From an uncultured bacterium (GTDB lineage Bacteria > Bacillota > Clostridia > Lachnospirales > Lachnospiraceae), in assembly GCA_946061355.1 (NCBI GenBank), contig CAMGRE010000006.1, positions 1-25,439 on the forward strand: a stretch of 25,439 bases of DNA. The letters run 5' to 3'. The position numbers were made by a program, and so were the translations under genes. Of this stretch, positions 1 to 7,282 are shown piece after piece; the stretch's first letter is position 1; each line of letters opens with the position of its first letter. A model generated the notes under the pieces. That model was not told where the DNA came from, made no database searches, and saw nothing but the letters and a program-made list of their open reading frames with translations.

Positions 1-1
1 C

Positions 2-457
2 GCGACCGTGCTTAACCACTATGCCCAGACCGATCTGCTTCCGTCGCCGATTAAGAAGAAATATTCCAAGGAGCATGTCCTGCTCCTGATCTTTATTTAT
101 TATTATAAGAATGTGCTGTCCATCACGGACATCCAGACGCTTTTGAAACCGATCACGGAGCAGTATTTCGGCAAGTCGGACGAGCCGAACCTGCAGATGA
201 TCTATGATGAGGTGTTCAAACTGCAGGACGAGCAGGTGGAGCGCCTGAAAGCAGACGTGATGGAGAAATATAAACTGTCGGAGCAGACCTTCACACAGTC
301 GGGAGAGCAGATGACGGAGAGTGAAAAAGAATTCTTACAGAAGTTTTCTTTTATCTGTCTGCTCAGTTTTGATGTCTATGTGAAGAAGCTGCTGATCGAG
401 AAAGTCATTGATACTTTGACGCCGTCAGGAAATACCGATGCAAAGGAGAAAAAATAA
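2..457 (+). CDS. DUF1836 family protein, C-terminal part (5' end outside the window)
   Basis: The reading frame is open to the left edge, so the start lies upstream; the GTG at 8 is probably internal. The visible ~150 residues resemble the DUF1836 family of Firmicutes. Near the start is LLPSPIKKKYSKEHVLLLIF, followed by a segment reading SITDIQTLLKPI, which in this family forms a MerR/HTH-like N-terminal fold. The C-terminal part is charged and helical and ends in a Lys-rich tail. There is no signal peptide or membrane segment, so it is probably cytoplasmic. Only 8 nt separate it from the next gene, so it is likely cotranscribed with the sugar-sensing operon. DUF1836 proteins are often suggested to be DNA-binding, but their function is not established; a regulatory role here is inference. 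Confidence 0.75.
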   Translation, partial: ATVLNHYAQTDLLPSPIKKKYSKEHVLLLIFIYYYKNVLSITDIQTLLKPITEQYFGKSDEPNLQMIYDEVFKLQDEQVERLKADVMEKYKLSEQTFTQSGEQMTESEKEFLQKFSFICLLSFDVYVKKLLIEKVIDTLTPSGNTDAKEKK

Positions 458-465
458 GAACGGGA

Positions 466-1596
466 ATGCAGGATAAACAGGTTACGGGCAGTGTGCCTGA
501 CAGGAAAGAGCAACAGAACGGCGGAACAAACCGGGAAGACAGACAGGAACAGCAAAACAGCGTGACAGGACAGGAAAAAGTGGTAAAAAGTAACAGAGCA
601 TTGGTGATCGCAGGCATTTGCTCTGTTTCTTTTATGTTGCTCATCACTATCGGGAGTATGTTCTTTTTCCGAATGCAGATGGATAAAGCTTCCCGGTTGA
701 TGGAAGGGACATCTTACGAATCCTATGAGTCTTACTATGCGATGATCTCATCAAACCATGAATCCGCTCTGTGGAAATCTATTTATCAGGGAGCGGTGGA
801 AGCTGCGGCGGAGAGCGGCGCCTATGTCGAGATGCTCGGCAGTAATCTGAGTACCGACTATTCCAGACAGGATCTGATGCGCATCGCGATCGCGTCCGGA
901 GTGGACGGGATCATTCTGGAGGCGGACGAATCGGGAGACTATACAGGACTGATCAATGAGGCGGATGCGGCAGGGATTCCCGTAGTCACCGTGATGGGTG
1001 ATGATACCACGAGCAATCGAAAGAGCTTTGTCGGCGTCAATAACTATAATCTGGGCAGAGAGTACGGTAGGCAGGTGCTTCTCGCAGGAGAAGATGTGCA
1101 GGAGGTCCTTGTCCTGATGAATACCAGTATGCCGGATACCAGCCAGAACATCATTTTTTCCGGAATTCAGGAGACGTTAGTTGAGGCGGGCAGGGAGGAT
1201 ATCCAGATTCGCGCAACGGCGATTGAGGGCGATAATACGTTTGCAGTGGAAGAGTCCGTCAGGGATATTTTTCTGGAGCAGTCAATGGATGTGCTCATCT
1301 GTCTGGATGAGCTGAGCACGACGTGCGCGTATCAGGCTGTCGTTGATTTCAACCGGGTAGGCCAGATCGATATTATCGGATATTATGATTCGGAGGCGAT
1401 TTTGCGCGGAATCGAGAGAAACGTCATCCATTCCACCATTGCGCTTGATACCAGAGAGTTGGGAGAATACAGCATCGAAGCGTTGGAAGAGTATCGCGAG
1501 ACCGGTCACGTCAGCGATTATTTCGGTGTGGACACCGATCTGATCACGATAGAGAATGTGCGTGATTATCTGGAGGATGGAGGGGAGCAGGAATGA
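466..1596 (+). CDS. Membrane-anchored periplasmic-binding-protein homolog, probable sugar-sensing subunit (XylFII-like)
   Basis: This 376-residue protein has a hydrophilic Gln/Glu/Arg-rich tail (1-44), one membrane segment (about 45-68, no lipobox) and then a type I periplasmic-binding fold of the Peripla_BP_4 class. Seen there: SGVDGIILEADESG, GIPVVTVMGDD, FVGVNNYNLGREYG, and a last strand with VIHSTIALDTRELGEYSIEA. A signal-anchored binding protein placed directly before a YesM/LytS kinase matches the known clostridial XylFII-LytS arrangement, in which the anchored protein binds sugar outside the cell and contacts the kinase. Its stop overlaps the kinase start (ATGA). The start is uncertain: ATG 466 has only GGGA directly against it, so it may rely on coupling to the preceding stop at 455-457. 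An in-frame GTG at 580 after AGGA would give a shorter tail. The ligand is unknown. Confidence 0.82.
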   Translation: MQDKQVTGSVPDRKEQQNGGTNREDRQEQQNSVTGQEKVVKSNRALVIAGICSVSFMLLITIGSMFFFRMQMDKASRLMEGTSYESYESYYAMISSNHESALWKSIYQGAVEAAAESGAYVEMLGSNLSTDYSRQDLMRIAIASGVDGIILEADESGDYTGLINEADAAGIPVVTVMGDDTTSNRKSFVGVNNYNLGREYGRQVLLAGEDVQEVLVLMNTSMPDTSQNIIFSGIQETLVEAGREDIQIRATAIEGDNTFAVEESVRDIFLEQSMDVLICLDELSTTCAYQAVVDFNRVGQIDIIGYYDSEAILRGIERNVIHSTIALDTRELGEYSIEALEEYRETGHVSDYFGVDTDLITIENVRDYLEDGGEQE

Positions 1597-3086
1597 TCAA
1601 ACGGATTCAGAATTCATCCATCCGCACACGTATGGTGCTGCTTTTTTTTACGACTACATTACTCATTCTGATCATCAATATCTTTATGTATATCAATGTG
1701 AACGGTATGGTCAATCAGCTCGATGAGGTATATCTGAGCAATATCAGCCTGAACCGGCTGGCAGATACACTGACCGGCATACAGACCAGTATGACGGATT
1801 ATCTCAACACCCGTTCCAGCGATGCGATTGAGGAGTACTATCGGCAGACACAGAATTATACGGAACTGATCTCAAAGTTGAATGATCAGACGATGAACAA
1901 TGAGCTGAAGATGATGGAAAAGAAGGTTCGTCATATGTCGGAGAATTATCTGGAACTGACGGATCAGACGATCGATGCCAAGCGTGGCGGCAATGTGGAG
2001 AAATATAAGGTTCGCTATGAGGGCGCTTCCGAACTGTACGGGTATATCAGGACGTATATTTACAGTCTGAACAACGAACAGTTCCGGAGTAATGCGAACA
2101 GCTATCAGCTGCTCTCCGTATCCCTTCATTATATAGAACTTGTGAACTGTATCGTGTTGGTGCTGGTGGGAATCTGCAATGTCGTGCTGACAATGATCCT
2201 TGTCAGTACGATGACAAAGCCGCTTCAGAAGTTGGCGGGCACGGCGGATCAGGTCGCTCAGGGTAATCTGGATGTGGAACTTCTCCCGGTCGTGTCGGGG
2301 GATGAGATCGGCGTCGTGAGTAAGGCGTTTAATCAGATGATTGTCAGCATCAGACAGTACATCCGCAGGCTCACGGAGAGTATGGAGAAGGAGCGCGCCA
2401 TGAAGGAGCGGGAGCTGATGATGGAGACGCATCTGAAGGATGCCCAGATCAAATATCTTCAGGCGCAGATCAATCCCCATTTTCTGTTCAATACGCTGAA
2501 TGCGGGGGCGCAGCTTGCCATGATGGAGGGCGCGGAGCGCACTTACCGGTATGTGCAGAAGGTGGCGGACTTTTTCCGCTATAATGTCAAGAAAAATAAC
2601 GATACGGTCACACTCAGAGAGGAGATCGCACTCGTTGATACCTATATCTATATTCTGAATGTGCGGTTCGCCGGGGATATCCATTTTTGCAAGAAGATTG
2701 ATGAGAGTTTGCTCGGGCTGCAGGTGCCCAGCATGATCCTGCAGCCGATTGTGGAGAACAGCGTGAATTACGGGATCCGGAACATCGACTGGGAAGGTGA
2801 GATTGTTCTGTCCGTCTACCGGGAGGACGATTTTGCGTGTGTCAGCGTGAAGGATAACGGCATCGGGATCTCGCAGGAGAAGATTGACAAGATCATGTCA
2901 AGCGAGCTGCGTGCGGCGGATCTGTCCAAAGATTCCAACGGGATCGGTCTGGACAACGTGATCGGGCGGCTCAGGCTGTTCTTAGATGAAAAGGATGTCA
3001 TATCCATCCTCAGTGACGGAGAGAACCAGGGCACGGAAGTGATCATATACATTCCGATGACGGAAGGGGAATACGAAGATGTATAA
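1593..3086 (+). CDS. YesM/LytS-type sensor histidine kinase
   Basis: A 497-residue membrane kinase. Segments in order: TM1 about 14-35, an extracellular helical region of about 145 residues with no recognisable ligand domain, TM2 about 182-208, HAMP about 210-262, then the His_kinase domain with QINPHFLFNTL (phospho-accepting His296) and a HATPase_c domain. The ATPase domain has QPIVENSVNYGI (N-box, Asn389), VKDNGIGIS and SNGIGLDNVIGRL. The absence of an obvious sensor domain outside fits a kinase that takes its signal from the anchored binding protein encoded just upstream. It overlaps that gene by 4 nt and the response regulator by 8 nt, so it is translationally coupled on both sides. It should phosphorylate the downstream YesN-like regulator. 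Confidence 0.95.
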   Translation: MIKRIQNSSIRTRMVLLFFTTTLLILIINIFMYINVNGMVNQLDEVYLSNISLNRLADTLTGIQTSMTDYLNTRSSDAIEEYYRQTQNYTELISKLNDQTMNNELKMMEKKVRHMSENYLELTDQTIDAKRGGNVEKYKVRYEGASELYGYIRTYIYSLNNEQFRSNANSYQLLSVSLHYIELVNCIVLVLVGICNVVLTMILVSTMTKPLQKLAGTADQVAQGNLDVELLPVVSGDEIGVVSKAFNQMIVSIRQYIRRLTESMEKERAMKERELMMETHLKDAQIKYLQAQINPHFLFNTLNAGAQLAMMEGAERTYRYVQKVADFFRYNVKKNNDTVTLREEIALVDTYIYILNVRFAGDIHFCKKIDESLLGLQVPSMILQPIVENSVNYGIRNIDWEGEIVLSVYREDDFACVSVKDNGIGISQEKIDKIMSSELRAADLSKDSNGIGLDNVIGRLRLFLDEKDVISILSDGENQGTEVIIYIPMTEGEYEDV

Positions 3087-4680
3087 AATTATGCTTGCGG
3101 ATGATGAGGGGATCGTGATCGATTCTCTGAAATTTATCATAGAGAAGGAATTCGGTGATGAGTGCCTGATTGAATCTGCCAAGACGGGACGGAGCGTCAT
3201 TGAGCTGGCGGAACGTTTCCGGCCGGATATCGCCTTTATGGATATCCAGATGCCCGGGATCAACGGGATCGAGGCGATGAAGGAGATCCGTGAGGTGAAC
3301 CGCCGCACGGTATTTATCATCATGTCGGCATACGATAAGTTTGATTATGCGAGAGAGGCGATCAATCTTGGGGTTCTGGAATACCTGAACAAGCCGGTTG
3401 ACAGAGAGAAGATCATACAGGTGCTGCGCCGGGCGATGGAGATCATCGACAAGGAGCGCGAGAAGAGGAGCCAGGAGCTGATTGTCAGGGAAAAGATGGA
3501 GACAGTGGTTCCCATCATTGAGAATGGCCTGATCCAGAGTCTTTTGTTCCGGGAGTATTTTGAGGATGACATTGACAATTTCAAAAATCTGCTGGGGATC
3601 ACGGAGAAATACGGCTACATGGCGGTACTCGTATTCGGTGAGGAGCAGCAGGGGAATCATATGACCAATGCGGTGGGGGCGAGCATACGGGTGCAGAATT
3701 CTTATAAGGAGATCCGGGAGATCACCAGAGGGTATCTTCCCTGCATCATGGGTTCTGTGATGGCAAATAAGATCGCTATGCTGATCCCGTGCAAAGAGTC
3801 CAAAATGGATTACAATGAAAGAATTGCGATCATTGAGAAGGCCAGAGAACTGGCGCGTAAGCTGAAAGCGAGGTTTGAGGTGAGCTTCCGGGTCGGGATC
3901 GGTTCGGTGAAGCCGCAGAATCAATCGATCGAATCCTATAACGAAGCGCTCAATGCGCTGATCTACACGAACGGTAAGGTGGCGCATGTCGATGATATGC
4001 CGATTGGGTGTGAGTATGAGGAAAATTATCCGGTGGATTCCGAAAAGGTACTGTTTGAACTGACGGAGAAAGGCAATGTAAACGGTGCCGTGGCGGAGGC
4101 AAATCACTATTTTGACTGGATGGAGGAGAATTACAGCCAGTTTCCTATGGAGATCAAACTGAAGTGTCTGGAGTTTGTGCTCTGGGCAGAACATATCGCC
4201 TATGAGAGCGGCGGTATGACCTACCGCTTCCGGGACAGACAGGATTATCTGCCGACACTGATGGCGCTTGAGGGGATGGACAGCATCCGGGCATGGTTTG
4301 TGGACAAGATCGCCAATGCCAGCCGCAACATTTCCGTCAAAAAGGAAGAACAGTCGGTCAGCGTGGTGGACCGGGCAAAACAATACATACAGAAGAATTA
4401 TGCGAAAGATATTTCGCTGGATGATGTATCCAGGGAGGTACAGATCAGTCCCTATTATTTCAGCAAGCTGTTCAAGGAAGAAACAGGAGAAAATTTTGTG
4501 GAATATGTGACGCAGATCCGCATGACGCAGGCAAAGGAACTGCTTGATACCACGGATCTGTCCATGAAGGAGATCTGCGGCCGTGTCGGATATTCGGATC
4601 CCAATTATTTCAGCCGCACGTTTAAGAAAAACACGGGTGTGACGCCGACAGAGTATAAGGAGGGGAGATTGGGTGAATAA
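3079..4680 (+). CDS. YesN-type response regulator with AraC-family DNA-binding domain
   Basis: A 533-residue cytoplasmic regulator. The N-terminal receiver domain (about 1-120) has the acidic pocket LADDEG (Asp8/Asp9), the phospho-accepting Asp55 in FMDIQMPG, and the conserved Lys in LNKPVDR. A long middle region (about 125-425) typical of YesN proteins follows. The C-terminus is an AraC/XylS double helix-turn-helix (about 435-530), with ISLDDVSREVQISPYYFSKL as the first HTH and MKEICGRVGYSDPNYFSRTF as the second. The partner is the kinase just upstream (8-nt overlap). By analogy with LytS/YesN pairs it should activate a nearby sugar transporter operon; the chvE-type operon starting at 5986 is the obvious candidate, which is inference. 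It overlaps the next gene by 8 nt. Confidence 0.95.
   Translation: MYKIMLADDEGIVIDSLKFIIEKEFGDECLIESAKTGRSVIELAERFRPDIAFMDIQMPGINGIEAMKEIREVNRRTVFIIMSAYDKFDYAREAINLGVLEYLNKPVDREKIIQVLRRAMEIIDKEREKRSQELIVREKMETVVPIIENGLIQSLLFREYFEDDIDNFKNLLGITEKYGYMAVLVFGEEQQGNHMTNAVGASIRVQNSYKEIREITRGYLPCIMGSVMANKIAMLIPCKESKMDYNERIAIIEKARELARKLKARFEVSFRVGIGSVKPQNQSIESYNEALNALIYTNGKVAHVDDMPIGCEYEENYPVDSEKVLFELTEKGNVNGAVAEANHYFDWMEENYSQFPMEIKLKCLEFVLWAEHIAYESGGMTYRFRDRQDYLPTLMALEGMDSIRAWFVDKIANASRNISVKKEEQSVSVVDRAKQYIQKNYAKDISLDDVSREVQISPYYFSKLFKEETGENFVEYVTQIRMTQAKELLDTTDLSMKEICGRVGYSDPNYFSRTFKKNTGVTPTEYKEGRLGE
4657..4665 (+). promoter_or_regulatory. Ribosome-binding site fixing a GTG start
   Basis: AAGGAGGGG lies inside the end of the response-regulator gene, 7 nt before GTG 4673. 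No in-frame ATG occurs near, so this site decides the start of the lipoprotein gene. Confidence 0.75.
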
Positions 4681-5788
4681 GTATGTAAAACGAACGGTGA
4701 TCGGCATCGCCCTGTTCACGCTGGGCTTCTGTGTGCTGTCCGGCTGCGGCAGGACACAGGAAGCGGATGATAAGCAGCAGGACGGTCAGGAGAGCAAAGT
4801 CCAGATCGGCATGAGTTTTGACTCATTCGTGATCGAAAGATGGCAGCGGGATCGTGACGTGTTCGTGTCCACGGCAAAGGAACTGGGCGCGGAGGTCAAT
4901 GTCCAGAATGCCAACGGGGATATAGAGGAGCAGATTTCCCAGATCGAGTATTTCATCCAGAAAAAGATGGATGTTATCGTTGTGGTGTGCATCGATTCCG
5001 AGGCGCTCACCGATGTGGTGAATAAGGCAAAAAATGCCGGGATCAAGGTGATCGCATACGACCGGCTGATCAAGAATGCCGGCGTGGATCTCTATATCTC
5101 CTTTGATAATGAAGCGGTGGGCACACAGATGGGTGAGGCGATCGTGAAGAGCGGCGGGGAAGTACATAACGTTCTGATGATCGGAGGTCCTCTGGCAGAT
5201 AACAATGTGTCCATGGTGGAGAAAGGCTTTAAGGATGTGATGAAGAAAAATCACGTCAATATTATAGACAGCATGCACTGCGATGGCTGGAAGCCGGAGC
5301 TTGGCGCTTCTTATATCTATGAGAATGTGGACAAGGTCAATCAGGCGGATGTGATCATGTGCGGCAATGATGACATCGCTACCTATGTGACAAGGGTGCT
5401 TGCGGAGAAACGTCTGGCGGGCAAGATTGGTCTGGTCGGACAGGATGCGGATCTGGCGGCATGCCAACGCATTGTGGAGGGCACGCAGATCATGACGGTT
5501 TACAAGCCGGTGGAGAAGCTGGCACAGAAGGCGGCGGAATTTGCCATGGCGCTGGCAAACGGCGAGGAGATCGAGGCGGATCATCAGATCTATGACGGGC
5601 GACAGGAGATCCCTTATGTGGCGCTTGAGCCGATCAGTGTGGACAAGAGCAATATGGATCGGGTGATCATCGGCAGCGGATTCCATCTGAAGGAGGATGT
5701 CTATCTGAATGTGAGGGATCAGGAGACGGAAGAAGACGGAGAGCAGGGCGCAGAGGAAGAGCAGCCCGTAGAAGAACAACAGGAATGA
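4673..5788 (+). CDS. Sugar-binding lipoprotein (ChvE/XylF-like) encoded in the sensor operon
   Basis: A 371-residue lipoprotein starting at GTG. The signal peptide ends in the lipobox LSGC (lipidated Cys25), so it is anchored outside the membrane. The mature part is a Peripla_BP_4 sugar-binding fold: KVQIGMSFDSFVIERWQRD, QISQIEYFIQKKMDVIVVV, IKVIAYDRLIKNAGVDLYIS, FDNEAVGTQMGEAIV, GLVGQDADLAACQRIVEG. It is clearly a paralog of the next gene's ChvE-like protein (shared YDRLI and FDN...VGT blocks). Its codons are not of the highly expressed type seen in that paralog, which fits a low-abundance sensory role. The C-terminus carries a Glu/Gln-rich acidic tail (about 348-371) not usual for this family. 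It is the last gene of the operon, before a terminator. It could instead be an alternative binding protein for the adjacent transporter. Confidence 0.9.
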   Translation: MNKYVKRTVIGIALFTLGFCVLSGCGRTQEADDKQQDGQESKVQIGMSFDSFVIERWQRDRDVFVSTAKELGAEVNVQNANGDIEEQISQIEYFIQKKMDVIVVVCIDSEALTDVVNKAKNAGIKVIAYDRLIKNAGVDLYISFDNEAVGTQMGEAIVKSGGEVHNVLMIGGPLADNNVSMVEKGFKDVMKKNHVNIIDSMHCDGWKPELGASYIYENVDKVNQADVIMCGNDDIATYVTRVLAEKRLAGKIGLVGQDADLAACQRIVEGTQIMTVYKPVEKLAQKAAEFAMALANGEEIEADHQIYDGRQEIPYVALEPISVDKSNMDRVIIGSGFHLKEDVYLNVRDQETEEDGEQGAEEEQPVEEQQE

Positions 5789-5799
5789 GGACAATTTTG

Positions 5800-5846
5800 C
5801 GGAGTGCAGGCATTTGAAGGCAAAAAAATGCTAGCACTCCGTTTTT
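5800..5846 (+). terminator. Intrinsic terminator of the first sensor operon
   Basis: The outer arms CGGAGTGC (5800-5807) and GCACTCCG (5834-5841) are fully complementary. After a small 2x2 internal loop, GCATTT pairs with AAATGC. TTTTT follows at 5842-5846. It separates the sensor operon from the transporter operon. Confidence 0.85.
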
Positions 5847-5905
5847 GTGCTATCCGGCAAACCCAAAAATTTGAAGAAATTGACAAATGATTCTAGGTTG
5901 ATCTG

Positions 5906-5914
5906 TGTTATATT
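5906..5914 (+). promoter_or_regulatory. Extended -10 promoter of the chvE-like gene
   Basis: TGTTATATT fits the extended -10 pattern (TGn plus TATATT). The -35 region at the normal distance (5886-5891, AATGAT) is poor, which extended -10 promoters tolerate. A consensus TTGACA lies at 5880-5885, but 23 nt away is too far for standard spacing. Predicted transcription start is near 5921. Found by pattern only. Confidence 0.5.
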
Positions 5915-5930
5915 TTACTCGTAGCAAAAA

Positions 5931-5948
5931 GGACTGCAAAGACAGTCC
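5931..5948 (+). promoter_or_regulatory. Leader hairpin at the predicted 5' end of the chvE-like mRNA
   Basis: GGACTG (5931-5936) and CAGTCC (5943-5948) form a perfect 6-bp stem with a 6-nt loop, about 10 nt after the predicted transcription start. No T-run follows, so it is not a terminator. It may stabilise the 5' end of the message. Confidence 0.45.
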
Positions 5949-5953
5949 GAAAA

Positions 5954-5968
5954 TTTCAAAATTTGAAA
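5954..5968 (+). promoter_or_regulatory. AT-rich inverted repeat before the chvE-like ribosome site
   Basis: TTTCAAA-A-TTTGAAA is a perfect 7+1+7 inverted repeat just before GGGAGGA (5970-5976). It could be an operator or a weak RNA hairpin near the ribosome site; no protein can be assigned. Confidence 0.35.
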
Positions 5969-5985
5969 AGGGAGGAAAATTTCAA

Positions 5986-7128
5986 ATGAAGAAAAAAGTA
6001 ATTAGCGCGCTTTTAAGCGTAGCAATGGTTGCAACCCTCTTGGTAGGATGTGGCAGCAAGCCTGCTGAAGAAGCAGCAGCACCTGCAGCAACAGAGGAAG
6101 CAGCTCCTGCAGCTGAGGCTGAGGCAGAGGCTCCCGCAGCAGAGTCCAACGGAACAAAAGTTGGTGTGGCAATGCCTACAAAGGATCTGCAGAGATGGAA
6201 TCAGGACGGCGAGAACATGAAGAAATCTCTTGAGGCAGAGGGATATGAAGTAGATCTTCAGTACGCTTCCAACGACGTAGCTACACAGGTTTCCCAGATC
6301 GAGAACATGATCAACGGCGGATGCAACGTTCTGGTTGTTGCTTCTATCGACGGATCTTCTCTGGGTGATGTAATGGCTAAGGCAAAAGAAGCTGGTATCC
6401 CGGTTGTTGCTTATGACCGTCTGATCATGAACACAGACGCAGTTAGCTACTATGCTACATTCGATAACTACATGGTAGGTACAAAGCAGGGACAGTACAT
6501 CGTAGACGCACTGGATCTTGAGAATGCTGAAGGACCTTTCAACATGGAGATCACAGCTGGTGCTCCCGATGACAACAACGCACTTTACTTCTATCAGGGC
6601 GCTATCGACGTACTTCAGAAGTACATCGACGCTGGCAAGATCGTAATCCCTTCAGGCCAGGTTGACTTCGCTACAGTTGCTACACAGTCCTGGGCTACAG
6701 AGAATGCACAGTCCAGAATGGAGAACATCCTTTCTTCCAACTATGCAGATGGCACAAACCTTGACATCGCTCTTTGCTCTAACGACTCCACAGCACTTGG
6801 TGTAGAGAACGCTCTTGCAGCTAACTACACAGGCGAGTACCCGATCGTTACAGGTCAGGACTGCGATATCGCAAACGTTAAGAACATGATCGACGGCAAA
6901 CAGTCTATGTCTATCTTCAAGGATACACGTACTCTGGCTGCACAGGTTGTTAAGATGGTTGGCCAGATCCTTTCCGGCGAAGCTGTAGACGTTAACGATA
7001 CAGAGACATATGACAACGGTGTAACCGTAGTTCCTTCTTACCTTTGCGAGCCTGTATTCGCTGATATCAACAACTACAAAGAGCTGCTGATTGATTCCGG
7101 ATACTACACAGAGGATCAGTTAAAATAA
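5986..7128 (+). CDS. chvE: ChvE-like monosaccharide-binding lipoprotein of the ABC transporter
   Basis: A 380-residue lipoprotein. The start is ATG 5986, 9 nt after GGGAGGA and followed by a standard signal peptide; an in-frame ATG further upstream at 5905 lies in the promoter region and is rejected. The lipobox LVGC gives Cys22, followed by an Ala/Glu/Pro-rich linker (about 25-57). The sugar-binding domain has VGVAMPTKDLQRWNQDGEN, AYDRLIMNTDAVSYYATFDN, NMEITAGAPDDNNA and VTGQDCDIANVKNMIDGKQS. These are typical of the ChvE/multiple-monosaccharide family, which captures sugars such as xylose, arabinose, glucose or galactose for import. Codon choice is strongly biased (Gly GGC, Asn AAC, Val GTT/GTA, Thr ACA), unlike neighbouring genes, suggesting very high expression. 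It has its own promoter and terminator. The exact sugar cannot be read from sequence. Confidence 0.93.
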   Translation: MKKKVISALLSVAMVATLLVGCGSKPAEEAAAPAATEEAAPAAEAEAEAPAAESNGTKVGVAMPTKDLQRWNQDGENMKKSLEAEGYEVDLQYASNDVATQVSQIENMINGGCNVLVVASIDGSSLGDVMAKAKEAGIPVVAYDRLIMNTDAVSYYATFDNYMVGTKQGQYIVDALDLENAEGPFNMEITAGAPDDNNALYFYQGAIDVLQKYIDAGKIVIPSGQVDFATVATQSWATENAQSRMENILSSNYADGTNLDIALCSNDSTALGVENALAANYTGEYPIVTGQDCDIANVKNMIDGKQSMSIFKDTRTLAAQVVKMVGQILSGEAVDVNDTETYDNGVTVVPSYLCEPVFADINNYKELLIDSGYYTEDQLK

Positions 7129-7158
7129 TATCTGACAAAATTTGATCAGATAACCATA

Positions 7159-7185
7159 CAGGCGGGCTTCGACCCGCCTGTTTTT
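7159..7185 (+). terminator. Intrinsic terminator between binding protein and ATPase genes
   Basis: CAGGCGGG (7159-7166), the 6-nt loop CTTCGA and CCCGCCTG (7173-7180) form a perfect 8-bp GC-rich stem followed by TTTTT (7181-7185). It lies 30 nt after the binding-protein stop. It would make the binding-protein mRNA far more abundant than the transporter mRNA, or end it entirely. Confidence 0.9.
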
Positions 7186-7221
7186 CAGAAAAAAGAGAGT
7201 ATTTCGGTGCGGCAGGATAGG

Positions 7222-7251
7222 ATGAAACTATGAGAGGAATTCGTATATAAT
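7222..7251 (+). promoter_or_regulatory. Probable promoter of the mmsA-mmsB-mmsB operon
   Basis: ATGAAA (7222-7227, 4 of 6 to TTGACA), an 18-nt spacer and a perfect TATAAT (7246-7251). The predicted start is near 7258, just upstream of the ribosome site of the ATPase gene. Its place right after a strong terminator supports it. Confidence 0.55.
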
Positions 7252-7268
7252 CCTTCGCAGAATGAGAC

Positions 7269-7275
7269 AGGAGGG
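7269..7275 (+). promoter_or_regulatory. Ribosome-binding site selecting a TTG start
   Basis: AGGAGGG is 7 nt before TTG 7283. The in-frame ATG at 7262 lies before this site and has none of its own, so TTG is the better start. Confidence 0.8.
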
Positions 7276-7282
7276 ATATATT

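Noticed and set aside
1872..2684. A 270-codon - strand frame opposite the first kinase
   Set aside because: It lies within the conserved kinase coding region and shows no family motif.
3043..4719. A 558-codon open frame on the - strand opposite the YesN-type regulator
   Set aside because: The + strand has a complete, motif-rich response regulator. The antisense product is His/Arg/Leu-rich with no recognisable domain, as expected for a codon-bias shadow.
4823..5794. A 323-codon - strand frame opposite the sensor lipoprotein gene
   Set aside because: It is a shadow of the + strand gene, with no ribosome site or domain and a composition typical of antisense frames.
5880..5914. TTGACA at 5880-5885 as the -35 partner of TATATT at 5909
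   Set aside because: The spacing is 23 nt, too long for a standard sigma-A promoter; the extended -10 explains the site better.
5789..5985. A CcpA-type cre site in the transporter promoters
   Set aside because: I found no convincing match to the cre consensus here or in 11154-11359, although carbon-catabolite control would be expected.
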